Part shown: positions 42,325 through 51,495 of the stretch, piece by piece
Position numbering within the stretch: the first letter of the stretch is position 1
How the letters are laid out: the number at the start of each line of letters is the position of its first letter
DNA from: an uncultured Flavobacterium sp.
GTDB taxonomy: Bacteria; Bacteroidota; Bacteroidia; Flavobacteriales; Flavobacteriaceae
NCBI RefSeq assembly: GCF_946220915.1
Contig: NZ_CAMIHH010000002.1
Location: 23,811-87,810 of the forward strand
Direction: 5' to 3'
Length of the DNA: 64,000 nucleotides
Translations under genes and position numbers: made by a program
Notes under the pieces: model-generated
The model's database searches: none
What the model saw: the letters and a program-made list of their open reading frames with translations, nothing else
Told to the model about the DNA's origin: nothing

Positions 42325-42353
42325 TAAAAACCGGAATAATACGATAATATAGA

Positions 42354-44381
42354 ATGACTGCATCTACTGTTTTATGGTTACTACTGTCGGCACTGGCTGC
42401 ATTTGCATTATCGTTTTACCAATATCTTTTCAAAGCCAAAAAGAGAAGCAGGCTGCATATCTTTTTGGCTTTGCTGCGTTTTATCACATTATTCTCTGTG
42501 TTCGTGTTGCTGGTCAATCCGGTCATCACACGCAAAGACCTTGAAACGGTAAAAACGCCGCTGCCCATATTGCTGGACAATTCGCAGTCGATAAAAGAAC
42601 TTGGGCAGGACAGCCTGGCGAAGCATTTGGCAGAAAAGCTCGAATCAGACAGCTCATTGAAAGACAAGTTCGACATACAGCTATATACTTTTGATGAGAG
42701 CTTTGAAACCGGCAGAGTTGCCGACTTTGAAGGTAAGCAGACACACATTGACCAGGCGGCGCAAAACCTGAAACAATTGTACCGCAATGCGGCACATCCT
42801 GTGGTTTTATTATCTGATGGCAACCAGACCATCGGTAACGACTATGTATACAGCTTCCGCGAGAATACCTCGGTATACCCGCTGGTACTGGGCGATACTA
42901 CAACGTTCCTTGACTTGCGTGTGAGCCAGGTGAATGTGAATAAGTATGCTTTTTTAAAGAATAAATTTCCTGTTGAAGTGTTCCTGCAATACAGCGGCAA
43001 CAAAAACATCAATGCTGTTTTTAGCATCATGCAGGGAAATTCAGTATTAAATAAACAAGATGTTGCTTTTTCCAAAGATAGGAAGGCACAGTCGCTGTCT
43101 TTGCTTTTGGATGCCTCCAAAGTAGGTGTGCAGACCTTTAAAGCCGTGATATCTTCTGCGGAAATGGAAAAGAACAAATACAACAACGTAAAGAACTTTG
43201 CTGTAGAGGTAATCGACCAGCGTTCGGAAGTGGCGGTGGTAGCATCCGTCAACCACCCCGACCTGGGCACATTGAAGCGCTCGATAGAAACCAACCAGCA
43301 GCGCAAGGTAACGATACTGAAACCAGGTGAGGTAAAGTCATTACAGGATTATAATGTACTGATATTATACCAGCCGGACGCTTCCTTCCGCCAGCTTCTG
43401 GAAATGAACAAAGGCGCAGGGCTCAATACGTTTACAATAACCGGCCTGTCTACTGACTTTAATTTGCTGAACCAGATGCAAAACCAGCTCAGCTTCCGGA
43501 TGAGTTCGCAACGCGAGGATTACCTGGCCGACTTTGAAAGCCAGTTTAACCTGTTTGCCGCTACCGATATCGGCTTTGGGCAATTCCCACCGTTGCAGCA
43601 CCCATTTGGGACTATTACAGCCAAAGAAAACACCAATGTACTGTTGCAGGCACGCATACGCAATGTGCGTACAGAGAACCCCCTGATGGTATTTTCGGAG
43701 AATGGTGCACAGCGCAGTGCTTTCCTTTTGGGGGAGAACATCTGGAAGTGGCGGATGGAAAGCCACCAGGGCAGTAATTCGTTTGAAGCGTTCGATATTT
43801 TCATGGACAAGGCCATCCAGTTTTTGGCCTCCAATTCGAAACGCAAATCTTTAGTTGTAAATCATGAAAGTTTTTACAATTCAGGCGAGGTGATCCAGGT
43901 AACGGCGCAGTATTTCAACAAGAATTACGAGTTTGAGGAAAACGCACGCCTGTCCATCCAGCTGAAAAATAATCAAACGGGTGCTTCTAAAAGCTACGAT
44001 TTCCTGAAAGGCGGCAGCGAATACAAGGTAAACCTCGATGGGCTTGCGGCAGGGCAGTACAGCTTTACGGTTAAGGAAGCTTCTTCAAATACCTCCTACA
44101 ACGGAGCATTTGAAGTACTCGACTTTGAGATCGAGAAGCAATTTGTAAACCCTGACCTCACACGCTTAAAGCAAACAGCAGCCAACACTGGCGGTTCGGT
44201 ATATTATCCTGCTCAGGCAGACCAGCTAATCGATTTTCTTCTGAAAAATGAGGATTATAAAGCCACACAAAAGGAAATAATTAAAAAGTCGCCGCTTATC
44301 GATTGGGTGTGGCTGTTGGTTATCCTGGCTGTATCCCTTGCTGTAGAATGGTTTACGCGCAAATACAACGGCCTGCTGTAG
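42354..44381 (+). CDS. membrane-anchored VWA-domain protein (Bat-like)
   Basis: The 675-residue product has two N-terminal membrane helices (TVLWLLLSALAAFALSFYQYL and LRFITLFSVFVLLVNPVI), a large periplasmic part with a vWA-like domain (LPILLDNSQSIKEL, VVLLSDGNQTIGND), beta-sandwich modules, and one C-terminal helix (WVWLLVILAVSLAVEWF). This resembles the Bat/glutamine-amidotransferase-like vWA membrane proteins of Bacteroidetes. The MIDAS is imperfect (DNSQS keeps D-x-S-x-S). It is probably co-transcribed with fabG. Function is unknown. Confidence 0.82.
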   Translation: MTASTVLWLLLSALAAFALSFYQYLFKAKKRSRLHIFLALLRFITLFSVFVLLVNPVITRKDLETVKTPLPILLDNSQSIKELGQDSLAKHLAEKLESDSSLKDKFDIQLYTFDESFETGRVADFEGKQTHIDQAAQNLKQLYRNAAHPVVLLSDGNQTIGNDYVYSFRENTSVYPLVLGDTTTFLDLRVSQVNVNKYAFLKNKFPVEVFLQYSGNKNINAVFSIMQGNSVLNKQDVAFSKDRKAQSLSLLLDASKVGVQTFKAVISSAEMEKNKYNNVKNFAVEVIDQRSEVAVVASVNHPDLGTLKRSIETNQQRKVTILKPGEVKSLQDYNVLILYQPDASFRQLLEMNKGAGLNTFTITGLSTDFNLLNQMQNQLSFRMSSQREDYLADFESQFNLFAATDIGFGQFPPLQHPFGTITAKENTNVLLQARIRNVRTENPLMVFSENGAQRSAFLLGENIWKWRMESHQGSNSFEAFDIFMDKAIQFLASNSKRKSLVVNHESFYNSGEVIQVTAQYFNKNYEFEENARLSIQLKNNQTGASKSYDFLKGGSEYKVNLDGLAAGQYSFTVKEASSNTSYNGAFEVLDFEIEKQFVNPDLTRLKQTAANTGGSVYYPAQADQLIDFLLKNEDYKATQKEIIKKSPLIDWVWLLVILAVSLAVEWFTRKYNGLL

Positions 44382-44429
44382 CTATACTAAAGTTATTATA
44401 AATACTACTTTTCTTACCATGAATGTTTT

Positions 44430-44437
44430 TAAATTTG
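44430..44437 (+). promoter_or_regulatory. -7 promoter box for the META lipoprotein gene
   Basis: TAAATTTG matches TAnnTTTG exactly, 25 bases before the start codon; no TTG at the expected -33 position. Confidence 0.5.
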
Positions 44438-44462
44438 GTACAACAACTAAATTAAAAAACAA

Positions 44463-44882
44463 ATGAAAAAGATTATCGCGATTTTCAGCATAACAGCCCT
44501 GGCCCTTACCGGATGCCGCAGTGCAAAAGCAACACAACCCATGGACCTGCTGACACAAACGGCATGGGAACTATCTTCGATTAATGGTAAAAAAGTGGAT
44601 GCCGCCAGCCTGCCAAACGGCCTGCCTACCGCAATGTTCGATAAAGAACACAAAATTAGCGGTAATAGCAGCTGCAACGGCTATGGCGGATCCTATAACC
44701 TGAATGATGAGGGGGGCATGAACATCAGTGAGATCATGGCAACGAAGATGTACTGCGAAGGTAGTATTGAGAATGACTATTTTAAGGCAATTGAAAAAAT
44801 TAACACGGCCAAGGTAGAAAAAGATAAGCTGACCCTGATGGAAGGGGTGGATGAGCGCCTTGTTTTCGTGCCAAAAAAATAA
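44463..44882 (+). CDS. META-domain (HslJ-like) lipoprotein
   Basis: The 139-residue product has a lipoprotein signal (ITALALTGC, Cys near residue 18) and one META domain: WELSSINGKKV, FDKEHKISGNSSCNGYGGSYN and ATKMYCEG, with the typical GxxxCNxxxGxY pattern. HslJ-type proteins are envelope stress proteins tied to heat shock or novobiocin resistance in E. coli; the exact role here is unknown. Its own promoter box lies upstream; the DUF2461 gene begins one base after the stop codon. Confidence 0.92.
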   Translation: MKKIIAIFSITALALTGCRSAKATQPMDLLTQTAWELSSINGKKVDAASLPNGLPTAMFDKEHKISGNSSCNGYGGSYNLNDEGGMNISEIMATKMYCEGSIENDYFKAIEKINTAKVEKDKLTLMEGVDERLVFVPKK

Positions 44883-44883
44883 T

Positions 44884-45552
44884 ATGATAACAAAACCCGT
44901 CCTCTATTTTTTAAAGGAACTTACAGCGAATAACAACAGGGAATGGTTTGCAGACAATAAAAAGGCTTTCCAGGCGAATGACGCACTGGCAAAGTCTTTT
45001 TTTAATGAAGTGCACGAGGGGTTGCAGAAGATGGATTCCATCGATAAGATGCAGATCTTCCGCATTTATCGTGACATTCGCTTCTCTAAAGACAAAACGC
45101 CGTATAAAAACCATTTTAGCGCATGGTTTTCGCGCACCAAGCCGGGGCTGCGCGGCAGTTACTACCTGCACATCCAGCCCGGCGGCAGCTTTGTGGAAGG
45201 CGGCTTTTGGGAGCCTGATGCGCCCGACCTGCTCCGCATTCGTAAAGAATTTGAGATGGACGACAGTGAGATAAAAAGCATAATGTCTGATTCTAAATTC
45301 ATTGAGTATTTTGGGGAGCTAAGCGGAGAAGGGGTAAAAACCTCTCCTAAAGGCTTCGATAAAAACCATCCGGCCATAGAGCTCATTAAAAAGAAACAGT
45401 TTTTGCTTGTACGGAATTTTACCGATAAGCAGGTGCTGTCAAATAATTTTAAGGAAGAAGTTTTGGCCACATTTGAAGCGATGCGCCCTTTTTTCGACTA
45501 CATGAGCGATGTGCTTACCACAAACCTTAACGGTGAAAGCATTATAGAATAG
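44884..45552 (+). CDS. DUF2461 family protein
   Basis: The 222-residue product starts at ATG 44884 (MITKPVLYFLKELTANNNREWF), directly after the META gene; the open frame upstream overlaps that gene and was rejected. Family hallmarks are NNREWFADNKKAF, IFRIYRDIRFSKDKTPYKNHFSAWF, YLHIQPGGSFVEGGFWEP and SPKGFDKNHPAIELIK. DUF2461 proteins are widespread, cytoplasmic and of unknown biochemical function. Length is normal. Confidence 0.92.
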   Translation: MITKPVLYFLKELTANNNREWFADNKKAFQANDALAKSFFNEVHEGLQKMDSIDKMQIFRIYRDIRFSKDKTPYKNHFSAWFSRTKPGLRGSYYLHIQPGGSFVEGGFWEPDAPDLLRIRKEFEMDDSEIKSIMSDSKFIEYFGELSGEGVKTSPKGFDKNHPAIELIKKKQFLLVRNFTDKQVLSNNFKEEVLATFEAMRPFFDYMSDVLTTNLNGESIIE

Positions 45553-45562
45553 AAAATGTTAT

Positions 45563-45632
45563 GCTGCGAATTACATGAAGTTTAATCCTTAGAAATAAGA
45601 AACAAACACGTAACATTCGTGTAATTCGCAGC
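45563..45632. repeat. intergenic inverted repeat, family A copy 3
   Basis: GCTGCGAATTACATGAA (45563-45579) pairs with TTCGTGTAATTCGCAGC (45616-45632) with one wobble. The arms resemble the Ter-cluster repeats (GAATTACAC core). It lies between convergent genes and may end both transcripts. Confidence 0.75.
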
Positions 45633-45638
45633 AAATAT

Positions 45639-46037
45639 TTATTCCGGCAGGACCAATAACTGCACCTGGTCCTTTAATCGTTCAATGAGCAGGTTCATCA
45701 TGCGCTTATTGAGGTTGGACGAATTGAGAATGTACTCCCTGAATTCCTCGATGGTAAACATCGCCATGACCATGCCTTTGAGGGCATTGCGGAATTTAAT
45801 GTCCTTATGTACCGCATTGTCTATGAATTGCATTTTCTTTTCGGTTGAAAAGGAATAAAAATCACTTTTTGATTTGTTAACGTAGTTAAGGAAGGATTCT
45901 ACAAAGATATCGTTCTGAAGCTTCAGTATCGGCCTTATTGTCTGGTTTTGGAATATTTCTTCTTTACCTGATTGTGGGAGCACCTCTCCTAAGGTTTCAC
46001 CACGCAGAGCCATAAGCCCGGTATCGCGATTGTTCAT
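45639..46037 (-). CDS. hypothetical protein
   Basis: The 132-residue product is soluble and helical (QNQTIRPILKLQNDIFVESFLNYV; KKMQFIDNAVHKDIKFRNALKGMVMAMFTIEEFREYI; MMNLLIERLKDQVQLLVLPE). I recognise close relatives only as conserved flavobacterial proteins, sometimes labelled glyoxalase, but no glyoxalase motif is present, so that name is not used. It is a lone gene, convergent with the DUF2461 gene. Confidence 0.75.
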   Translation of the reverse strand: MNNRDTGLMALRGETLGEVLPQSGKEEIFQNQTIRPILKLQNDIFVESFLNYVNKSKSDFYSFSTEKKMQFIDNAVHKDIKFRNALKGMVMAMFTIEEFREYILNSSNLNKRMMNLLIERLKDQVQLLVLPE

Positions 46038-46060
46038 CGTATGATTATGTATTAAAATTA

Positions 46061-46084
46061 AAAAGCCCCGTCAAAGCAGGGCTC
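46061..46084 (-). terminator. minus-strand hairpin terminator
   Basis: AGCCC (46064-46068) with GGGCT (46079-46083) and an A-run on the plus strand (T-run for the minus transcript) ends the VOC gene at 46115. Confidence 0.6.
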
Positions 46085-46114
46085 TATGTTCTTCAGGCTT
46101 TTAGTAAAGCCGTT

Positions 46115-46552
46115 CTATTTATCTTTCTCATTCTCGTTGTAGCTCATCATCCAGTTGATGCCGAACTTATCGGTCAGCATTCCGAAATAATCGCCCCAAA
46201 ACGTGTTTTCCAATGGCATTGTAATGTTCCCGCCCTCTGCCAGAGCGGCAAAAAGCGTATCGGCTTCCTCTTTGCTGCCGGCCGTTACAGATATTGAAAA
46301 GTTATTGCCCTGCTTAAAGGCCGGGGCCCATTCGCCACCCGTGTCGCTGCCCATGAGCACCGATTTTCCTATTGGCAGCGATACGTGCATTATCTTGTCC
46401 CTGTCACTATCCGGTACTTTATAATCGTCACTTTCCGGCATATCGCCAAAACGGCCCATATAGGTAAAATCGCCGCCGAACACGCTTTTGTAAAAGTTGA
46501 ACGCCTCTTCGCAATTGCCGTTAAAATTCAGGTAGGTGTTTGTTGTTGCCAT
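46115..46552 (-). CDS. PhnB-like VOC family protein
   Basis: The 145-residue product has the PhnB/3-demethylubiquinone-methyltransferase-like VOC pattern: TYLNFNGNCEEAFNFYKSVFGGDF, HVSLPIGKSVLMGSD, FSISVTAGSKEEADTLFAALAEGG and WGDYFGMLTDKFGINWMMSY. These small cytoplasmic proteins are common; metal binding and enzyme activity are unproven. It lies 24 bases from the DUF1801 gene and probably shares its transcript. Confidence 0.9.
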   Translation of the reverse strand: MATTNTYLNFNGNCEEAFNFYKSVFGGDFTYMGRFGDMPESDDYKVPDSDRDKIMHVSLPIGKSVLMGSDTGGEWAPAFKQGNNFSISVTAGSKEEADTLFAALAEGGNITMPLENTFWGDYFGMLTDKFGINWMMSYNENEKDK

Positions 46553-46576
46553 AGTTTAGTTTGTTTGGGTTGATGA

Positions 46577-47014
46577 CTATTTGAGGTTATCATTTACAGT
46601 GTACTTTTCATGCAGGTAGGCAATTGTGCCATCCATTAACTTTTTGAGCTGGGGGATATTTACGTCCGAAAGCTTTTTTACATAGATGCAGGCTTTGCCC
46701 AATTTAAATTTGCCAAGCCCTTCCAGCAGGTGCTCATGCTCCTTTAAACCGGTAAATACATATAGTGAAATCGCCGATTTTCGCGGCGAAAACCCGGCAA
46801 TTGGCATCACGCCGCCATGGCCGCTTTCGTATTTATATTCATAACTTCCAAAGCCTATGATGCTTGGCCCCCACATTTTTGCGGGATGGCCGGTATGTCC
46901 CTGCATGATCTTCACCAATTCCAGGCTGTCTGCCTTTTTTTGCTCGGTATCGGCAAAGGAGTTGATGAAATCGGTTACGCTGGCATCGGTTGCCCTGGTT
47001 TTTATTTCGGCCAT
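46577..47014 (-). CDS. DUF1801 (YdhG-like) family protein
   Basis: The 145-residue product shows the DUF1801 core: MAEIKTRATDASVTDFINSF, KIMQGHTGHPAKMWGPSIIGFGSYEYKY, PIAGFSPRKSAISLYVFTG and GKACIYVKKLSDVNIPQLKKLM. The fold is known for small YdhG-like proteins with possible metal or ligand binding; no reaction is established. It is the first gene of the pair with the PhnB-like protein. Confidence 0.9.
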   Translation of the reverse strand: MAEIKTRATDASVTDFINSFADTEQKKADSLELVKIMQGHTGHPAKMWGPSIIGFGSYEYKYESGHGGVMPIAGFSPRKSAISLYVFTGLKEHEHLLEGLGKFKLGKACIYVKKLSDVNIPQLKKLMDGTIAYLHEKYTVNDNLK

Positions 47015-47095
47015 TTTGTATGCTTATAGTGCTAAGGTAAGCAAAATTCATCGTAACTGCTTTACCAAATTATGAACAACAGCAACAATAACAGC

Positions 47096-47665
47096 CTACA
47101 CAATTTTTTTCCTTATGCGGCTTAGGGTTTCCGGCTGTATGCCCAGATAACTGGCAATGTAATGCTGCGGGATCTCTGCAATAATATGCGGCCTTTCCTT
47201 AAACAGGTTAATGTACCGCTCGCGTGGCGTATCATAAATGAACGATACCTGCCTGTTGATGAGTTCATTGAGCAGGTGTTCGAACATGCTGTAAAACACC
47301 CTGAGCAGGCTGGGGTTCGAAAAGGCAAGCTGTTCCACCGCGTTAAAATCGGCTTCGTAGCACTCGGTATCCTTCAGCGCCTGCATATTCATCTGCGTTG
47401 GTGTGTTATCCCTTATGGTTGGAAGGTCGGTCATCATTGTTGGCCCAAAATAAAAGCTTGACGTGTGCTCTGTGCCATTTTTAGGGTAGTACCCGCGCAT
47501 CACCCCGGAGTGGATGTAGTACAGGCTTTTAATATTGTCGCCTTCCTTGTACAGGTGGTCCAGCCTGCGTATCATTACCGGACGGAACAGGCTCGCAACC
47601 TCATTGGTTTCCCTATCCGAAAGGGGCGCAAAATGGTTCAGGAAGGCTTTAAGGGTATCTTTCAT
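47096..47665 (-). CDS. Crp/Fnr-family regulator, tandem copy 1
   Basis: The 189-residue product has a cyclic-nucleotide-binding-like cupin domain (IRRLDHLYKEGDNIKSLYYIHSGVMRGYY, SFYFGPTMMTDLP) and a C-terminal HTH (AEIPQHYIASYLGIQPETLSRIRKKIV). The family in Bacteroidetes usually lacks a clear cAMP-binding arginine, so the effector is open. It is the most 3' of three paralogues on this strand, 9 bases past the second. Confidence 0.92.
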   Translation of the reverse strand: MKDTLKAFLNHFAPLSDRETNEVASLFRPVMIRRLDHLYKEGDNIKSLYYIHSGVMRGYYPKNGTEHTSSFYFGPTMMTDLPTIRDNTPTQMNMQALKDTECYEADFNAVEQLAFSNPSLLRVFYSMFEHLLNELINRQVSFIYDTPRERYINLFKERPHIIAEIPQHYIASYLGIQPETLSRIRKKIV

Positions 47666-47674
47666 TATATCGTG

Positions 47675-48244
47675 CTAAAAAATCTTCCTTCGGATGCGGC
47701 TCAGGGTTTCCGGCTGTACACCGAGGTAACTGGCAATGTAATGCTGCGGTATTTCGGCAATGATCTCCGGACGCTCCTTAAACAGCTTAAGGTAACGCTC
47801 CCTCGGCTGGTCGTATATGAGGCTCAGCTGGCGCTTTTTGCTGCGCAGCAAAAGCACTTCATACAGCTTAAAGAATACATTGAGCAGGTTTGGATAGCGT
47901 ACGATTAGCGCTTCGAGCTCATCGATGGCAACCTCATAGCATTCTGTATCGCGCAGTGCCTGCAGGTTCATGGCAGTGGGCACTTTTTCCCTGAGCGAAA
48001 AAATATCCGTGATGATGAACGGGGCAAAATGGAATGCAGCCGTGATTTCGCGGCCTTCGTTCATGTAGTAACCCCTCAGTACGCCCTGGTCAATGTAATA
48101 GATGTGCTTTACCATGTGGCCTTCGGTAAAAATATGGTTCATCCGTTTTACGTTCAGCGGACGGAACAGTGCGGCATAGGCTTCAAATTCCTCCTCGGTA
48201 ATTGTGGCCATTGTGGCCGTAAAAGCTTTAAGGCGTTCTTTCAT
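47675..48244 (-). CDS. Crp/Fnr-family regulator, tandem copy 2
   Basis: Same length (189 residues) and order as its neighbours: VKRMNHIFTEGHMVKHIYYIDQGVLRGYY in the sensory domain and AEIPQHYIASYLGVQPETLSRIRRKIF in the HTH. The middle of the protein is the most diverged of the three (ITAAFHFAPFIITDIFS). The recognition helix differs from copy 1 by a single Ile/Val change, so the three probably bind like sites. Confidence 0.92.
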   Translation of the reverse strand: MKERLKAFTATMATITEEEFEAYAALFRPLNVKRMNHIFTEGHMVKHIYYIDQGVLRGYYMNEGREITAAFHFAPFIITDIFSLREKVPTAMNLQALRDTECYEVAIDELEALIVRYPNLLNVFFKLYEVLLLRSKKRQLSLIYDQPRERYLKLFKERPEIIAEIPQHYIASYLGVQPETLSRIRRKIF

Positions 48245-48256
48245 AGGGAGAAAACG

Positions 48257-48826
48257 TTAAAAAATCCGTTTGCGTATGCGGCTTAGCGTTTCGGGCTGTA
48301 TGCCCAGGAAACTGGCAATGTAGTGCTGGGGTATTTCGGCAATGATGTTTGGGCGTTCCTTAAAAAGGTTTACATACCGCTCGGTTGGCGTATCGTAAAT
48401 GAAAGAGATTTGCCTCTTGATGCTCAGCTGGAACAAATGTTCATACATTTTAAAGAAAACCTTCAGAAGGTCGGGATTTTGGAAAGCCAGCTGCTCCAGT
48501 TCCAGGAAATCCACCTCAAAGCATTCCGAATCCTTTACCGCCTGTACGTTCATGAGGGTTGGTACATTTTCGCGTATGGAAAACAGGTCGGTCATCATGT
48601 AGGGGCTGAAGAAGAAATTGCAGGTATGCTCCACGCCTTCTTTCAGGTAATAGCCCCGTAGTACGCCTGTATGTACATAATACAGCTTGGTTACATTATC
48701 GCCTTCGCGAAAAAGATGGTCCAGCCTGCGAACGTTCACAGGCCGGAACAAATCCGCATACAGGTTAAAATCCGCGTCGGACAAAGGTGCAAAATGGGTG
48801 GTAAATGCCTTTAATGCTTCTCTCAT
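48257..48826 (-). CDS. Crp/Fnr-family regulator, tandem copy 3 (promoter-proximal)
   Basis: 189 residues, with VRRLDHLFREGDNVTKLYYVHTGVLRGYY and AEIPQHYIASFLGIQPETLSRIRKRIF. It is the first gene of the three-gene minus-strand run (12 bases to copy 2). Copies 1 and 3 are more alike in the sensory domain than either is to copy 2. No clear promoter box is visible in the 113 bases upstream. Confidence 0.92.
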   Translation of the reverse strand: MREALKAFTTHFAPLSDADFNLYADLFRPVNVRRLDHLFREGDNVTKLYYVHTGVLRGYYLKEGVEHTCNFFFSPYMMTDLFSIRENVPTLMNVQAVKDSECFEVDFLELEQLAFQNPDLLKVFFKMYEHLFQLSIKRQISFIYDTPTERYVNLFKERPNIIAEIPQHYIASFLGIQPETLSRIRKRIF

Positions 48827-48939
48827 AACAATGGTAATTAGCGGTTAAGATAACACTTATTATCAGTACTTGCCTAAACTTCATAATGCAAAGAATTTGT
48901 AAAATACGTATTACGCCTCATCCGTTTCCCTGTCTTCGT

Positions 48940-51309
48940 TTAAAATTGTATCTTATATCCAAAGTCAGGGAAAAATCCTATCTGGTCCACCTGGTCTACC
49001 CTGTTAGTAAGGCGGTTGTATTCGCGTACAAATACGTTCTCGTTATTGGTTACGTTTTGCAGGTCGATATAAAACTGGTGCGAAACTTTTTTGCGGCGGC
49101 TGTTCAGCTTCATTCCAAATTTCAGGTCCATGCGAAAGTATGCATCATACTGCTGGCTGAATGCCTTATCATCCTGAAGGATCTCGTAACCTGCCGCCTG
49201 GCTGGAAGCAAGGTCAACGGGGGTGTAATGCCTTCCGCCAGCGGTGCTCAGGCGCGAATCTGCAAATATCACGTTGCGGCCACTGCCCACTTTAAATTCC
49301 TTTCCGCCGAGGATGTTAAAAACATAGCCATTATTAAAGGGCGAATCGCGCTCTATGCCGTCGCTGCCCTCATATTTTGCTTCAAATAACGAGCCTGTTG
49401 CAAGGCCATACCATCCATTTGAGAGAAATTTTTCAACGGTGAGCTCAAGCCCCATATTGTGGCCTGTGCCGTTGCTTACCAGGCCAAACTTGTCGATGCT
49501 GAAACCAAAATCGGCACCTTCCGTAAGTGAAGAATAACTGCTTGAATTGGCTTCTACCGCTGCATTGCTTATGTCCTGGTAATAAACTTCCAGCTTAGTG
49601 CGCCATCCGTTGCCTGGACGAAAATCGTAGCCCATGACATAATGGTTGCTGCGCACAAGGTCAAGGTCGCGATTGGTCTGTACAAGGCTGCCGTTTACAT
49701 TTTGGTTGAGGAAGAGCAGGGGGGCAGGCACATTCTGGTGGTGCAGGCCATAGCCAAATGTAACGCTGTGCGATGGCGCCATGTTCCATGTTAACGAAGC
49801 ACGCGGTTCGGCAACAAATGCTTCGTTAAGCGAAAAGTACTGTGCGTGCAGCCCTGCATTAAGCACAAGGCTCTCTGCAAGTCTAAACTGTCCCTGCGCA
49901 TAGGGTTGGAACACGGTATAATCTTCATCCGTATCAATCAGGTTTACAAAATCCTGGTAGCCGTCGCCGTCGTTATCGGCCTGCCTTTCGCGTGAGGATA
50001 GCTTGGCCCGAAGCCCGTACTGTTCCAGCATTACACCACCGCGCAGGGTAAACCTGTTGCTGAATTTGGCATTGTAAACGGACGATAGGGTAAAGCGAAC
50101 TTCGTTATTATCCACATCGGCGTAAGGCAATGGGTTGGCCTGCGGCGTACCATAATTAAAGATGCGTTCCTGTTCTACCGTGTTGCCGCTGAATGATCCG
50201 CCTATACTCGTTTTTAGCGAAGAAAAGTCATTGATGGCTGCCGAATGCGTTAGCCCGATCACGCCAAACTGCGATACTACATCCATATTCTCATCTTTCG
50301 CGGCAAACAGGTCGTCTTCATCCACGTCATTACCCCTGAAATCAATGTACGAATGTGCTGCTATGCCAAACAGTGAAAAGCTACCCACCTTTGTTTTGCC
50401 AAAATCGATATTGAAAGAGAAGTCGGCATAGTTGGGTTGTGCACTGGTTCCGCCTGCCCCTACAGTCCCTGCCAGTCCATACCTCCCGTTTACGAGGAAT
50501 GAGCCTTCTTTGCCCATCGGGCCTTCAGCCATAGCTTCGGCACCGCTAAAAGCGCCTGCCGCAAGCGTATATTCATAGTTGTCGCTGTTCCCCTTTCTGA
50601 AGGCGATGTCAAAAACACCTCCAAGCGCATTGCCATATTCTGCAGGAAAAGCCGAGGTGATGAAATCAGAATTGGCCATCATGTTGGCATTTAGCGCCGA
50701 AACGGGGCTGCCCGTTGTACCCAGCGAAGCAAAGTGGTTGGGGTTAGGTACGGGTATGCCCTCTATGCGCCACAACAGCCCTGTAGGGGAGTTGCCGCGT
50801 ACCACAATGTCGTTGCGGCTATCATCGGGTGCAGATACCCCTGCAAAATTGGTGGCAAGGCGCGCCACATCACTGCGGCCGCCTGCATATTTAGTAATTT
50901 CTTCCACACTTACCTGGCGGGCGCTCACGGCCGCAAGCTTGTTGCGGGCCTTGTCTTTCGCCGGCCCTGCGGTAAGCACTACCTCATCAAGGCTGTTATA
51001 GCTTTCAGCCATGCGTACATCGGCAGGCACATCTTTTCCGCTTACCACGTCAATGCCGGGCAGGATAATGGTTTCGTACCCCATATACCTTACCCGAAGT
51101 GTTACCCGGCCTACGGGGAGATTGCCCAGGCGGTAATCGCCATTGGCATTGGTCGTGGCAGTTACCGCGCTGTCGGCGGCAAAAATGATGGTTGCGCCCT
51201 CAAGCGGCTGCTCAGTAATGTTGTCAACAACACGACCGCGGACGGCCCCGGTTTGGGCAGAGGCCCCAATGCCTGTAAAGGCCAACAGGATAAAAAGGAA
51301 TTTCTTCAT
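48940..51309 (-). CDS. TonB-dependent receptor with carboxypeptidase-regulatory-like N-domain
   Basis: The 789-residue product has a signal peptide (MKKFLFILLAFTGIGASAQ), a CarboxypepD-reg-like domain (VRGRVVDNITEQPLEGATIIF), a plug (SRNDIVVRGNSPTGLLWRIEGIPVPNPNHF, EYGNALGGVFDIAFRKG) and a C-terminal barrel ending FFPDFGYKIQF. There is no SusD partner next to it, so it is a stand-alone importer, perhaps for a metal chelate, peptide or vitamin. A -7 box TAGCTTTG on the minus strand (51343-51336) lies 26 bases upstream without a good -33. Substrate unknown. Confidence 0.92.
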   Translation of the reverse strand: MKKFLFILLAFTGIGASAQTGAVRGRVVDNITEQPLEGATIIFAADSAVTATTNANGDYRLGNLPVGRVTLRVRYMGYETIILPGIDVVSGKDVPADVRMAESYNSLDEVVLTAGPAKDKARNKLAAVSARQVSVEEITKYAGGRSDVARLATNFAGVSAPDDSRNDIVVRGNSPTGLLWRIEGIPVPNPNHFASLGTTGSPVSALNANMMANSDFITSAFPAEYGNALGGVFDIAFRKGNSDNYEYTLAAGAFSGAEAMAEGPMGKEGSFLVNGRYGLAGTVGAGGTSAQPNYADFSFNIDFGKTKVGSFSLFGIAAHSYIDFRGNDVDEDDLFAAKDENMDVVSQFGVIGLTHSAAINDFSSLKTSIGGSFSGNTVEQERIFNYGTPQANPLPYADVDNNEVRFTLSSVYNAKFSNRFTLRGGVMLEQYGLRAKLSSRERQADNDGDGYQDFVNLIDTDEDYTVFQPYAQGQFRLAESLVLNAGLHAQYFSLNEAFVAEPRASLTWNMAPSHSVTFGYGLHHQNVPAPLLFLNQNVNGSLVQTNRDLDLVRSNHYVMGYDFRPGNGWRTKLEVYYQDISNAAVEANSSSYSSLTEGADFGFSIDKFGLVSNGTGHNMGLELTVEKFLSNGWYGLATGSLFEAKYEGSDGIERDSPFNNGYVFNILGGKEFKVGSGRNVIFADSRLSTAGGRHYTPVDLASSQAAGYEILQDDKAFSQQYDAYFRMDLKFGMKLNSRRKKVSHQFYIDLQNVTNNENVFVREYNRLTNRVDQVDQIGFFPDFGYKIQF

Positions 51310-51495
51310 GCTACTACAAATTTTGATTGATTTGGCAAAGCTATTATGAGAGGGAAATTCCTTACGTTGACTTTTGTCAATAAATACGCTGGCCTGAAAA
51401 TTTAAGCAATGAAGAAAAAGCCGGGAGGTGTTTAAGGTCAGCAGGTTTAGTTATCTGTGCATAGTAAATGCATTGTTTCCGAATGCCAATCATGT

